Below are positions 36,565-46,812 of a DNA stretch of 64,000 nt, one piece after another. Origin of the DNA: Lindgomyces ingoldianus (Eukaryota; Ascomycota; Dothideomycetes; Pleosporales; Lindgomycetaceae); assembly GCF_010093535.1 (NCBI RefSeq), contig NW_022985179.1, positions 116,219-180,218 on the forward strand, given 5' to 3'. The first letter of the stretch is position 1. Every line of letters begins with the position of its first letter. The notes beneath the pieces were generated by a model that saw only the letters and a program-made list of their open reading frames with translations, made no database searches and was not told the origin of the DNA. The position numbers were made by a program, and so were the translations under genes.

Positions 36565-37716
36565 ATGTCGACATACAAAGCCCTAGTCATCTCAGCATTC
36601 GACAAGCCAATTGCCGTCCAAGAACTCCCTACTCCCACTATAACCCCAGGCTCGGCCCTAATCAATCCTCTTTACGCAGGACTCCAACCATACTCCCGTG
36701 CTATCTTCACTGGCAAAGTACCGTACCCACTCATCCTTCCTTTGACGCCAGGGACAACCTGCATTGCCCGTGTTGAAGCTGTCGGCGCCGATGCAACGTC
36801 CCTCAACCCCGGCGATATTGTGTGGGTCGATGCTACCATCCTTGGTCGAGATAATCCTGACAATCAAATTCTCCTCGCTCTACATGGCGGCTCCAATGCT
36901 GGATCTCAGAAACTAATGGCTGATGTTTGGAGGAATGGATGCTGTGGAGAGAAAACCCTCGTTCCCCTCGAGAACTGTCACGTCCTCCCAGAATCACTGT
37001 TCAAGACCAAGGAAGAAGGTGGCATGGGATATCACTTTAAAGACCTGTCCACCCTAAGCACCGTTTTAGTCCCATATGGAGGCCTTGAATCCGCAGGTGT
37101 TGGCGCAGGCACTACCGTCATCGTCGCTCCCGCAACCGGAAAATTTTCGGGGGGCGCCGTCTTAGCTGCCCTCGCCATGGGCGCGAAAGTAATAGCCGCT
37201 GGTCGCAACGAAGCTGGGCTCCAGAAGCTCTTTAACTTCCCCGGTGCAAAGGAGCGTCTCACCACCGTCAAACTCCAAAGTGACGTCGAAAAGGACGCCG
37301 CCTCTCTCCTCGCTGCAACAGGTGGCAAAGGCGCGCACGTCTACATCGACCTCTCACCACCCGCTGCCTCGGGACCGACTACCGCCTCTCACATCAAATC
37401 CAGTATTCTCGCACTCCGCCGAAATGGCCAAGCGGTCATGATGGGAGGCGTAACTTCGAATATTGAGCTCAATTATGGGCTGCTGATGTTCCAGAATATA
37501 TCTGTGAGGGGTCAGTTTATGTACGACCGGAGGCAGATTGAGCAATTCATCCAAATGCTGGAGAATGGAAATTTGATTTTGGGGGAAAGCGTGGGGTTGA
37601 CGGTTGCGGGAAGTTTTCCGATGGAGAAGGCGGAGGAGGCGTTGGATTTGGCGGAAAAGGGGACGGGGTGGGGGAATGATGTTTTGGTGGCGCCAAATGG
37701 GGAGGAGGGGATTTGA
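36565..37716 (+). CDS. Medium-chain dehydrogenase/reductase (quinone oxidoreductase-like)
   Basis: Intronless, 383 residues, start ATG in a good context (CACCATG). Resembles zinc-type alcohol dehydrogenase-like proteins of the MDR superfamily. An N-terminal GroES-like part (PGSALINPLYAGLQPYSRA; PLTPGTTCIARVEAVG; LNPGDIVWVD) is followed by a Rossmann part (VIVAPATGKFSGGAVLAALAMGAKVIA). The catalytic-zinc residues of true alcohol dehydrogenases (GHE, structural Cys4) are not apparent, so it is more likely a zinc-independent NADPH reductase. Substrate unknown. The same-strand neighbours are the SDR and a flavin monooxygenase. Confidence 0.85.
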   Translation: MSTYKALVISAFDKPIAVQELPTPTITPGSALINPLYAGLQPYSRAIFTGKVPYPLILPLTPGTTCIARVEAVGADATSLNPGDIVWVDATILGRDNPDNQILLALHGGSNAGSQKLMADVWRNGCCGEKTLVPLENCHVLPESLFKTKEEGGMGYHFKDLSTLSTVLVPYGGLESAGVGAGTTVIVAPATGKFSGGAVLAALAMGAKVIAAGRNEAGLQKLFNFPGAKERLTTVKLQSDVEKDAASLLAATGGKGAHVYIDLSPPAASGPTTASHIKSSILALRRNGQAVMMGGVTSNIELNYGLLMFQNISVRGQFMYDRRQIEQFIQMLENGNLILGESVGLTVAGSFPMEKAEEALDLAEKGTGWGNDVLVAPNGEEGI

Positions 37717-38417
37717 AAATATGTTTTAAGCATGATGTTGTGCAGCCCGTCGTTTTGTATAAACTCGATTGACTATTCTTGATTCTCTTGAAACCGATTA
37801 TGTTAGGAATAGGCACGTGATAACCAGTCTAAATGCGGTCTAGGCTTTTTCTGGACCTATCGATCTGCACTCTACTCGTTCTTCCCGTTCTACCATCCTA
37901 TTTTCATCATCTTTCCACTCTTCTTCGCAGCCTTCATTAGATCATCCGTGCTTTTCAGTTCATTTACATTCCCCAACGGTCGATGTCGCCGCAGTCCGTG
38001 TGCAGAAAGCCACAATGCCGTATCTCGTATTCATTCTTGACGCCACACGCGGGGACGCGAGAGGGATGATAACTCTTGCACTTTGATACCAGCTGATGAC
38101 GAAGCTTCTATACAGATGAATGCGAAGCTTGTCTTGAAGCTTGTCGTATAGGCTTCAGCTTCATCCCCATTGCTGTAGCCGCGATTGCGACAGACGTGAG
38201 ACGCGTCCTTCTTTTGCACTCAGGTGTGTATAAATGATAAGGCTCAGGTTGCAGAGATGAGACTCACATCCCCTTCTTTCAGCTATTTTCGAAAGTTATT
38301 TCTCCCTCACAGGCCGCTTACTCGACCTCCAACTTGAGGATATCTAGCGCAGGGCCTTTTGTCTGCCTCTCGGCCTCTTACTTCTGACTGTCGGTTGGGC
38401 CAATTTGCCTATCAAAG
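37717..38417. other. Intergenic region
   Basis: About 700 bases, no gene seen. TATAAAT at 38229-38235 lies about 185 bases before the next ATG. Confidence 0.4.
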
Positions 38418-39686
38418 ATGCCTCTCAACCATGCTATCATCATTGGCGGCGGCATTGCTGGCGCCGCATCGGCCCTTGCACTCACAAAATGCAACGATAT
38501 GACATGCTCTGTCTTCGAAATTAGATCAGAACCCGCAACAATCGGCGGCGCAATCAACCTGACGCCGAATGCTTTACGATACCTTGAGTATCTTGGGGTT
38601 CTTTCAAGACTCAAGCCAAAGGGATGCGAAGTCAGGTTCATCGATATCATCTCTCACCGGACAGGCCAAAGCCTTGGAAAGCTGAATTTTGATAACCTTC
38701 CGAAATTCAAGCATCGCGCTATCCGAGTTGTCCGAAACGACCTCCTACAATGCATGTTGGAAACACTCAGAGAAGCTGGAGTGGAAGTCCAGTACGGAAT
38801 GAGAATCGATTCGGTCGAGGAAAGAGAGCAAAAAATCGCCGCTACATTCGAAAATGGTACCCGTATTGAAGGCGACATCTTGCTTGGGTGTGACGGTGTC
38901 CACTCAGCTATTAGGAGAAAGTTCATCCAACCTGATCGAATTGCCGAGTACACCGGTGTCGCCACTGCATACGGCCTTTTGGACGCGACACGGCTGGACA
39001 ATCCCGTTCGGATTGAATCTTCGTCTCTTTTCTCGGGCCAGCACGGCTCCGCGATCCTATCATACACGAACCTTGAGAAGTCACGATTATTCTTCGCTGC
39101 AGCCATGGCGGCTGAGGACCTTGGCAGTAAAGAAGGCTGGGTTCTCAGAGGCCATGACCAAGAGGTTCTCAAGGAAGACCTTTTACGGCGATTCTCAAGC
39201 CCCGCTGTGCCGTTCCTTGCTGAGATCATAGGTATAACAGAGCACCTCACTCTTTACCCCGTTCACAGGCTTTCGCCGAATGGAGTCTGGAGCTCGGGGC
39301 GGGTGTTGTTGCTTGGAGACGCTGCGCATGCCGTACAGAGCCTTTTCTTTCTTCGCTTGACTTTTGTTACTAACAACTGCTAGATGCCACCCCAGGGAGA
39401 GAGTGCTGGTTTTGCTCTTGAGGATGCCATTCTGCTATCACGTATTCTCGAACATCACCAGAGCAAGTCAATTGCAGAGTTATTCGATCGATACGAACAG
39501 CTTCGACGACCGCGAATCAACGCAGCTGTCAAAGAAGCGAACTTAAGATTTGAAACCATTAGGGACCGCGGTTGGCTCACCACAATCATCGTAGAGTGGA
39601 TGACGTGGGCTTTTCTCAGTTGGACGGCATCACGAAAGGAGCAGGAGTTTGCGTATGATGTTCGAGACCTCGACTTGAAGTTTTGA
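38418..39686 (+). CDS. FAD-dependent monooxygenase
   Basis: Second class A flavin monooxygenase in the island. Exons 38418-39332 and 39384-39686 (intron GTACAG to CTAG) join in frame to 405 residues. GGGIAG (10-15) binds FAD, GCDGVHSAIR is the DG motif, and GDAAHA (300-305) is followed by MPPQGESAGFALEDA, as in FAD_binding_3 enzymes. Unrelated in detail to the enzyme at 32028, so not a recent duplicate. The C-terminal hydrophobic segment (WLTTIIVEWMTWAFLSWTA) may attach it to a membrane. Substrate unknown; an aromatic or polyketide product is inferred only from the family. Confidence 0.9.
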
Positions 39687-42082
39687 GGTAACAAAGTCTG
39701 ATGTTTTTCCGTTGGTCTATTCCACTTTTCTTCCCAGCTGCTCAGTTCCGGCATGGGCGCCATGGCTTTTCGACCTAGTTGTACACATCACCGTGCAGAT
39801 CTTACTCCGTGGGATCGCCATTATCCTCGTCACCCTCTCCTGTGTTAACACCAATTTCATAATATTCATGGCAGTCTAGCATAGCAGGGCGAAGGCTCGG
39901 TCGATCGTCCCGTTTCTCTCGCTTACTATCTAAGAACGCTTTTTATTTCTCCTTTCAATGTGTCTAGACATGGCCGATCATCTGCTTATACGATAAACAT
40001 CTTCTGACTAAATCCTTCAATTCCTTCCCATTGCCGAATGACTCTCAAAACAAGCTCGCGTACTTACGCTTTTTTATCATCAGTCGGTAGCATCGATGAT
40101 GGACGAGGTTTTTGCGTGCTTCTGTGCTATCTTCGGCTAAAAGCTGGTGAATCTGAATTTCGCGCGGAAGCTTGTCAATCTACGTGAGTGGGTAGCGAAA
40201 ATACGAATGAGATGCAGTTCCGCTTTCCATGAGGCAATTCGCTATGATGAAGTCACTTAACTATCTGGTACCTAAGTCTCGAATCGAAATGGAAATATGA
40301 GGGCTTACGTCTATCGCATTGTTGGACTCGTCAACCTCTATCCACAAGCTAGCTTTTCCCTAAGCTCCTCCCCCTAGCAGCCTCACTACCTTTCACTCAC
40401 TCCCCTCTAAGTTTAGTCAGGCTCTCTCTTCCACCACGACATCGATAACTTCTAGATCCTTAGGCCACAGAGTATCGGGACAGGGTGGAGACGGGATGCT
40501 GGCGGAAGTGGAAGAGTCGCAACAGGACGAGGTGACGGTGGTGTGGGCCCTGGCGGTGGTGGAGCAGGTGGAACAAGTGCAATAGCCACACCCGGATTAG
40601 CCGCGGTCTGGAGCTGTGGTGGCCCAGGAATCGTCATTCCAGCACCTTGCAGCAAAGTTCGAACCTGTAGATTGCCCTGTGAATTCGCCTGCTCCACTTG
40701 CGCTTTCCTCAACGATTGCTGAGGCACTAGGGTCTCTGGAGCAGCAGGCAGAGTCCAGGATTTTGATCCTGCAACTATTTGCCACGGGCCTTCGTTCCAG
40801 ATACTTGCTGCCCAGAGTGCCGTCACGGTGTCGTGGATTTGTGCTACGATTTGTTAGTCTCTTGGATCTCGTCCACGCCAATCGAAATACCTTTGGTCCA
40901 TAGAGCTACTGCACCCGGGAGACTATGGACCGCTTTGATCGCATCGCACATAGACTTATTGAAATATGCCCATGCACTTTTGTAAGGTGGAGGCAGTACG
41001 GGGAGATGGTAGAGCCGATTTTAGCGTTTCACTAGCTGAGATCAGAGACGCAAGGACTGGGTATCACGAAGCAGCAAGGTGAGCATATTTATCAGTGCCG
41101 ACATTGTCTCAGTGAATCACGGATTTGGCTTCTTCAAAAGATTTTCAAGATTCAAGACAAAGTAACGCCGGAAACGGATTGTTCTGGTTACTTTTTCGGC
41201 GAAGATGTTGACAAAGCGTGATTCGGGACGAGGGCTGCTTTGTTCTTTACAACACTTAATCGCTCTGAGCAACTTCACATGCTGTTGGGGGACAAGCAAT
41301 AGATCCTACTCTATTGTTTGAGGTGTAGGTGCCTGTGTAGGGCGGGGGGAAGGGTACATGTGGCGGACCTGCTTTCTCTCCGTCCCTGTTGCACTTTTAT
41401 GGATTGATCTATATTTATATATCTGCTTCTAGCTTCACAATGTTCATTCATTCCAACACTTTCACCTCTATCTGGTACATCCACCCAATTCCTCACAATC
41501 AGTTGATAAGCCGTGAACGTTCTCGCCAAAGAGATGAAGGGACAAAACCAGCAATTCATCGCTTAGCTCTTATCCCATCATTTCTGTGTACGAGTAACTG
41601 ACGGGACGTGGTATGGCCATAACTCAATTTTTTTGTACAGTTCTAGACATCATGGACTCTAAGCTCTGTGTACACGACTTCTCTCAGATAAACGAGAGGG
41701 TAAGTACTGCCTCGCTTTGCCCGAGCATTCTTATAATACCTAACCCCGGACAGAAGAGGGATCCCAAAATGTTCAGTTGTATCCGAAAACCCTTTGTAAG
41801 CCTTCCATACCAATACCCCCAGATTTTGTATGAACTGCCAAAGCGTAATGTAGGGTTGCGACAGAAGTTTGAAAAAATTGCAGTGGATACTGTACACACC
41901 ACCGAAACAAGACAAGCATTTCAATCTCCCTCACTTACCCACTCGTCTCACCTCTCCAGCCGAATCATGCTCACACCACGCTTCCTCCTCCTTCTTCTCC
42001 CTCAACACTTCCTCACTTCCCTCTCTTTCCACCGCCTCCCCTACCCCATCCCCTCCACCAATTACATCCTCCCCGCCTCTCT
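39687..42082. other. Intergenic region with weak proline-rich frame
   Basis: No confident gene in 2.4 kb. The best candidate (40452-about 41000, minus) is listed separately. Other small frames at 41311-42080 show no coding character; the part nearest 42080 is CT-rich. Confidence 0.4.
40452..41000 (-). pseudogene. Possible broken gene with proline-rich C-terminus
   Basis: The frame ending at 40452 has a Trp-containing segment, then a Pro-rich tail (PPAPPPPGPTPPSP) and a stop. Coding-like sequence upstream on the same strand (about 40850-41000, AYFNKSMCDAIKAVHSLPG) is in another frame with no good intron between, so a frameshift is likely. No family recognised. Confidence 0.3.
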
Positions 42083-43330
42083 CTAGCCGCCCCTCGATCT
42101 CCGGATTCGCGCCGACAACACACACTCTCTCTCCTTCCCACTCATCTGCTCCAGACTCGGCACCATCCACTTCGCACACTCCCATGGCTTCACCCCCAAC
42201 AAATACATCGTATCAACCTCCTCCAACGTCCTCCCCTGCCCCTCAGTCACAAAAACATAAACCCCAATCCCAGCCAGCACATTACACCCCGCAAAAACAT
42301 ACCCATACCGAAAATCAATGGCGCCTGCAATAAACAGAATAAAAAAGCAATCAAAAAGTTCCACAGCTAATTACTCGCAGTACAAAGCGCCATTGATTTG
42401 ACCCGATACCTGCTGGGATAGATTTCTCGGCAGATGGCCCAGATCATGGGGCCCCAGGCTGTGGCGAAGCCGAAGATGAAGAAACAGGAGAAGCAGATCA
42501 TAGCGACTGAGGGGTGCGGGGTGTTAGAGGGTGTTTGACGGTCGAGAGAGAGGTGCCCAACGGAGGCGAAGATCAGGAAGCAGATGAACATCCAGATAGA
42601 GCCGGCGATAAGGGATTTACGGCGTCCATAGTGTTCGATATGTAAAGGCCGTAGAAGGCAACGCCGAAGTTGATTTCATTCTCAAAGGTGTTAGTGGTGG
42701 AGAAGTGGGGAAAGGAGGAGAAAAGGGGGCTGGCCTTACGAGGATCATCTGGGTTACGAAGGAGTTGTTGATGCCAGTGCAAGTAAAGATAGTGGTGCCG
42801 TAGTAAAAGAAGTAGTTCGCACTGGTGTCGTTAGGATTGGATATATTATACACCAACAAGCCCCACTCACCCTGTAAGTTGCTGGAGCATCTGCAATCCC
42901 CTGCCTAGTGCAAGCTGATATGCCATCTTCGGAGCCTTCCACATATTGATCCATTCCTGTACTGCCTTCCCTTTCGTCTCTTCCGCCTGCAATTTCACTC
43001 TGATTTCCTCCAATTCCGTAACCACACTATAGTGATTATCACTTACGCCATACACTTTTGTCATTACCGCCTTGGCCTTTTTGGGATTGCCTTTGCGGTA
43101 TACAATAGGTGTCTTGGAGGCGAAGAAGATCCCGCCGCTGAGAACAACAGCGAAGATAAACGACAAACCCATCGTGATCTGCCAGGTTGCTGCCCTGCTA
43201 GATTGATGCCGTTCAGCAGCATTGTTAAGTACTGCAGCTAGGGAGATACCAAAAGTGATCATGAGTTGGTAGATCGAGATCAGCGCGCCTCGGATATGTG
43301 TTGGTGTGTTGCATATAGAGGCTGCGTGAT
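42083..43330 (-). pseudogene. MFS hexose-type transporter, 5'-truncated and decayed
   Basis: C-terminal two thirds of a fungal sugar transporter. It begins abruptly at PTHIRGALISIYQLMITFG near 43325, where the AT-rich repeat island starts, so the first four or five membrane segments are missing. Damage seen: a one-base shift near 42635 within GLYI-EHYGRRKS, an in-frame TAG where TGG (Trp) is expected after CTASN near 42370 (a G-to-A change), and a further shift before GAIDFRYGYVF near 42320. Intron sites near 42870 and 42735 survive. Family motifs YFFYYGTTIF and EGQGRTLEEVD remain. Not functional. Confidence 0.8.
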
Positions 43331-44274
43331 CATGCAGCTACGTTAGAAGAGGATAAAATGAAGTTAATTGTCCTAGTCTAATTGCTCTGCTGCAGAGTAT
43401 TTATTTACATCTATAACAGCAGAGACAGTAAGACCTATAGTAATAGCAGTAGAGGCTATATTAAAGGTAGTAGGGGCTATAGTAAAGGCAGTAAAAACTG
43501 TTGTAGCTTAGGGAAGAAAGATTCCTATATTAGAATTGCAACACACCCTCTTCAATAGCTTATGCAATGCAGTATCTATATACTATATACTATGCAATAC
43601 TCTCCTTATTAATTATTTTTATCAAGTAGTAACGTAAGTTATTACTAAGCTAGATAAAATCTCTTAGCGTAACTAACACTATATATAAAACATAATACTT
43701 AAATAATACAATCCTAGGTTAACTTAATTAAAAAGTAAAATTATTCTTATACTTAAAGGCTACTACTTACACTAATTTAAGTGTGTATAATATACTACTA
43801 AATATAGCTAATAGTATACTATTTTAGTAGCTTTTTAATTAGCTTTATAAATTTATATTTTAATATTAAATATAATAAAATATCTTTACGCTTACTATAA
43901 CTAGATAGTAAGTAATTATATAATATATTTTTTAACTTTAATTTATAAGAATTTACACTTTAGCTATAGTTAATAAAAAGAATCTTTATAACTTTAATAA
44001 CACTAGCTTTTAAAAAGCGTATTTTATAGGTAAGTAGACTCTACAAGTAAATAGTCTACTTGTGAGAGCACTGTGAAGTAGGAAGCATAAAGCGCAGAAG
44101 AGGGTACAGGATAGTATTAATAGACAAATCCTTGAGGAGACTTAGGGGTTTGTGAGAGGATATATATATATGTGCTAGGGCACGTGACAGGACGTTATGT
44201 GCCTAAGGCTAGGCTAAGGGCTCTCTAGAGAGAGTCTAAGACATGTCTAAGTTAACTCTAACATAGCCTCTTTT
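43331..44274. other. AT-rich RIP island, left part
   Basis: Stop-dense AT-rich sequence. Near 44020-44060 lie GTCTACTT-type arms of the inverted-repeat family of 15599. 44060-44263 looks like a GC-richer element with TGTGAGAG...CTCTAACA ends and a TATATATATA, but no target duplication was found. No gene. Confidence 0.45.
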
Positions 44275-44644
44275 TGTCAGATTGAAGCACTGTTTCTGGG
44301 CTTCCTGAGATGAATGATGGGTTTGGATATGATGTATGGGATGATGATTGATTGTATTGATTTATCGATCCTTTTTCTGCTCTACTCGTGTTGCTCGGCT
44401 TTTGTTTTTCCGATCCGAGTCCCTCGCGCACTAGCCCTATGCGCGACCAGCTTGCAACATGCTGCAATTTGTTGCAGAATATTGCAAAATGCTGCAACAT
44501 GCTGCAATTTGCTGCAAAATGCTGCAAAATGCTGCAAAATGCTGCAACTTGCAGCAAAATACTGTTCGAGCTTATTGCTCGTACTATGTAGCAGCTTTCG
44601 TCAAGCGTTCCTCCTGTCTTGACAGTAGGTGCGCATATCTGACA
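44275..44644. mobile_element. LTR-like element, 370 bp, with 10-bp tandem repeats (family LTR-C)
   Basis: Ends TGTCAGAT...ATCTGACA (8-bp inverted), flanked by perfect 5-bp repeats CTTTT (44270-44274, 44645-44649). Contains an array of TGCTGCAAAA-type units at about 44452-44560. A near-identical copy is at 56440-56819. A solo LTR is the best reading; a small MITE is the alternative. Open frames across the array are repeat artefacts. Confidence 0.8.
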
Positions 44645-44689
44645 CTTTTCTTTTATAGGTTGTCCTTAATCCTGTAATTAAATACGTAG

Positions 44690-45300
44690 AATATTATAGT
44701 AAATAATCTAACGGCAAGCCTGCATCCGGAAAGGGACGCACCCCGTTTAGGTAATCCGGGCCTTGCTTACGACTTTGCGCTACGCCTAAACTAGGAATCA
44801 GCTTCGACGTCCCATTATAAAAGGTCTCTACGCCACCGTCATTTTCCCTCCCTCCCTACGACCTTTTCTCTCTACTCCTATCCCTCCGTCCTGCGACCCC
44901 CCTTCCACCCTTTACCTATGCCGACCGCTCTCATTACGTCTCAGTGGATCCCCCGTGAGGCTTTTTTCGAACCCGCCGCCGCGGCGCATCAATGGTACTG
45001 CCTCCCCCTTCCCTATCATTTCACCATGATTCGGACAGCACCATCCGGAATTTCGTATCTCAACGATTGCGGCCGCTGAATCCAATTCTCGTCTCGCATT
45101 CGCACGCAGTTGGTGACCCTCCTGGCTGTCCCTTCTCGTGCTCTCGCGCAACCCTCACTTCTCTAGCTATCGCGTAGCCGCCCCAGCATGAACGCCCCCC
45201 CTGCTTCGGAGTCGCCGGTGGCATTCAATGCACTATCTTTTCCCCCGCCTTCGAAGGCGTACCGCTCACGCCATTGTCTCAGCTCGGATGCATTAACTTA
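44690..45300 (+). other. GC-rich, non-RIP fragment with TATA and short frames
   Basis: A 600-bp block of normal GC content in the AT-rich island. TATAAAAGG at about 44816, a CT-rich leader, an ATG at 44918 (frame of about 54 codons) and an ATG at 45188 (Pro/Ser-rich, about 37 codons) cut off where AT-rich sequence resumes at about 45298. It may be the 5' end of a truncated retroelement or a gene fragment; not identified. Confidence 0.35.
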
Positions 45301-45530
45301 GTTCTAAATTATCTAAAGACATATTACATAGAAAGCCTAGTTGTTTAAGCAAGCTTAGTACTTAGTAATATTAGTTTAGTACTATATGTTAGCCTTTTTT
45401 AGAGAGTTCTTAGTAGTAATTACTCTAAGTGTATGCATTTTTAGAGCGCTGTCTATAGGATTTAGAGCGTCTAGTCTATCTAGATTAATTACGTCTTATA
45501 GGTTTTTGCTAAGAGCATAGAACTAGAGCT

Positions 45531-45753
45531 TGTAACGAGGTCGGCACAGTCAACCACGTGACCTTCTCTCGCTTATAGAGGTTTAGGCTAGGCTAGAGAC
45601 AACTGCTAGTGCTAGTGCTTACCCTAGCATTACCTATATATATATTATACTATGCGAGAATACTTAGCTTAAGTATTCTCGTGCGTACCTTTTAGTACAG
45701 TGGGGAAAGTCGTATAGTATCGGCTTGGCAGGCGGGGCGCCTACCTCATTACA
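45531..45753. mobile_element. Solo LTR, 223 bp, family LTR-D
   Basis: Starts TGTAACGAGGT and ends ACCTCATTACA (near-perfect 11-bp inverted ends), flanked by perfect 5-bp repeats GAGCT (45526-45530, 45754-45758). Includes a TATATATATA segment. Confidence 0.85.
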
Positions 45754-45962
45754 GAGCTAGATAAACTAGAGAGGCCAGCTTGTGTAGTCCTTAAGCTAGT
45801 ACGCTTCTGTTAGGAGAGGAGTATCTTAATTAGCTATAACATAGGCTTTAAAGGTAATAAAAATAAGTAAAGATAAAAAATAAAGCTTCTAAACAGCTTT
45901 TACTAGCGCTATAGTTATATAAGAAGAATTATCCTAGGTTTTTAAAGCGCTAGGCTTATAAC

Positions 45963-46159
45963 TATAGAGGATAAAATAGCCTAGCAGTAGCTGTTTAGAA
46001 GATTAGATAAAGTAACTCTGCTATCTAAGAGAGCTAAAGGCTCTCCTTATATACACTAATCTTCGGAACATAATATCTCCAGATCCCGAGCTGCGTCCCA
46101 GGCTCTAAGCCCTAGTCCCAGGCTCCGAGCCCTAGCCAAGGCTCTTAGTATACGCGACA
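45963..46159 (+). mobile_element. RIP-altered copy of LTR-A
   Basis: Aligns along its length to the LTR at 12714-12890 (opposite orientation). Differences are mostly G-to-A or C-to-T, often TG-to-TA and CA-to-TA (for example ATGAAGTGAC to ATAAAGTAAC), plus one extra segment near 46110. No clear target duplication. Confidence 0.75.
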
Positions 46160-46812
46160 TATAGTTATACTTAAACTTTATTTTAAGCTTTAAGTAACAC
46201 TTAATAAATATATTAAGCTAGTTTATGCTAATATAGCTTATATTATACTTAGTATATAAAGAATTAGCTATATTAGCTATAGCTACTAGCTAAAATGAAA
46301 ATTCTTACATATTTAGCTTAAGTATATGCTAAATAATTACCTACTTTTTATTATTATCTAGCTTTTATAAGTTAGCTATATAATTAGCTTAGAAAAGTTA
46401 TTTAGTATATTAGTTACTTATTATTTTTTTAAAAAGCTTTATAAATAGCTATTGTGTATTACTTAAAAAGTATTATGTTTTATTTAAAAGCTTAAAGTAT
46501 AAGCTACATTTAATTTTTTTAACACATTTAAGTAGTGTTATTAGAAATGCATTAGTGTAGAAAGAGTAGTGTAGTAAAGTCTTAGTAAAAGTAAGTAACT
46601 TAGGTGTGTAAGTGTGAGAGGTATCGAGCAGGAAACACAGGTCACAGAGAGGGAATGCAGGATAGGGGTGGGGTAACGAGAGTAAACCTTAGGGTCGGAG
46701 GCAGAGGTACGGAGGCCGAGGAGCCTATATACCCCGTGCCAAGCCCTTAGGGTACTCAGGGGTTGGATAGCTGTAACATAACCGTGACAGTAAGCAACTT
46801 GCCTGTAAAGTA
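46160..46812. mobile_element. Foldback family FB, right arm only, split by a solo LTR
   Basis: Matches the right arm of the 55334-56433 element and ends CAACTTGCCTGTAAAGTACGTTA. Strongly RIP-altered. The LTR at 46613 interrupts it 20 bases from its end. Confidence 0.65.
46613..46789. mobile_element. Solo LTR, 177 bp, family LTR-E
   Basis: Starts TGTGAGAGG, ends ACCGTGACA, contains CTATATACC, and is flanked by perfect 5-bp repeats GTAAG (46608-46612, 46790-46794). GC-rich compared with the surrounding RIP sequence, so a later insertion. Same length as LTR-A but a different sequence. Confidence 0.85.

Noticed and set aside
27848..39686. Classical secondary-metabolite cluster
   Set aside because: No PKS, NRPS, terpene cyclase or prenyltransferase reading frame is present; only tailoring-type enzymes.
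44060..44263. Possible LTR with TGTGAGAG...CTCTAACA ends
   Set aside because: No matching 5-bp flanks (CTACT versus TAGCC) and no second copy seen here.
44314..44677. Cys/Ala/Lys-rich frames (AAKCCNML repeats), also at 56479-56797
   Set aside because: Produced by the 10-bp TGCTGCAAAA tandem repeat inside an LTR-like element.
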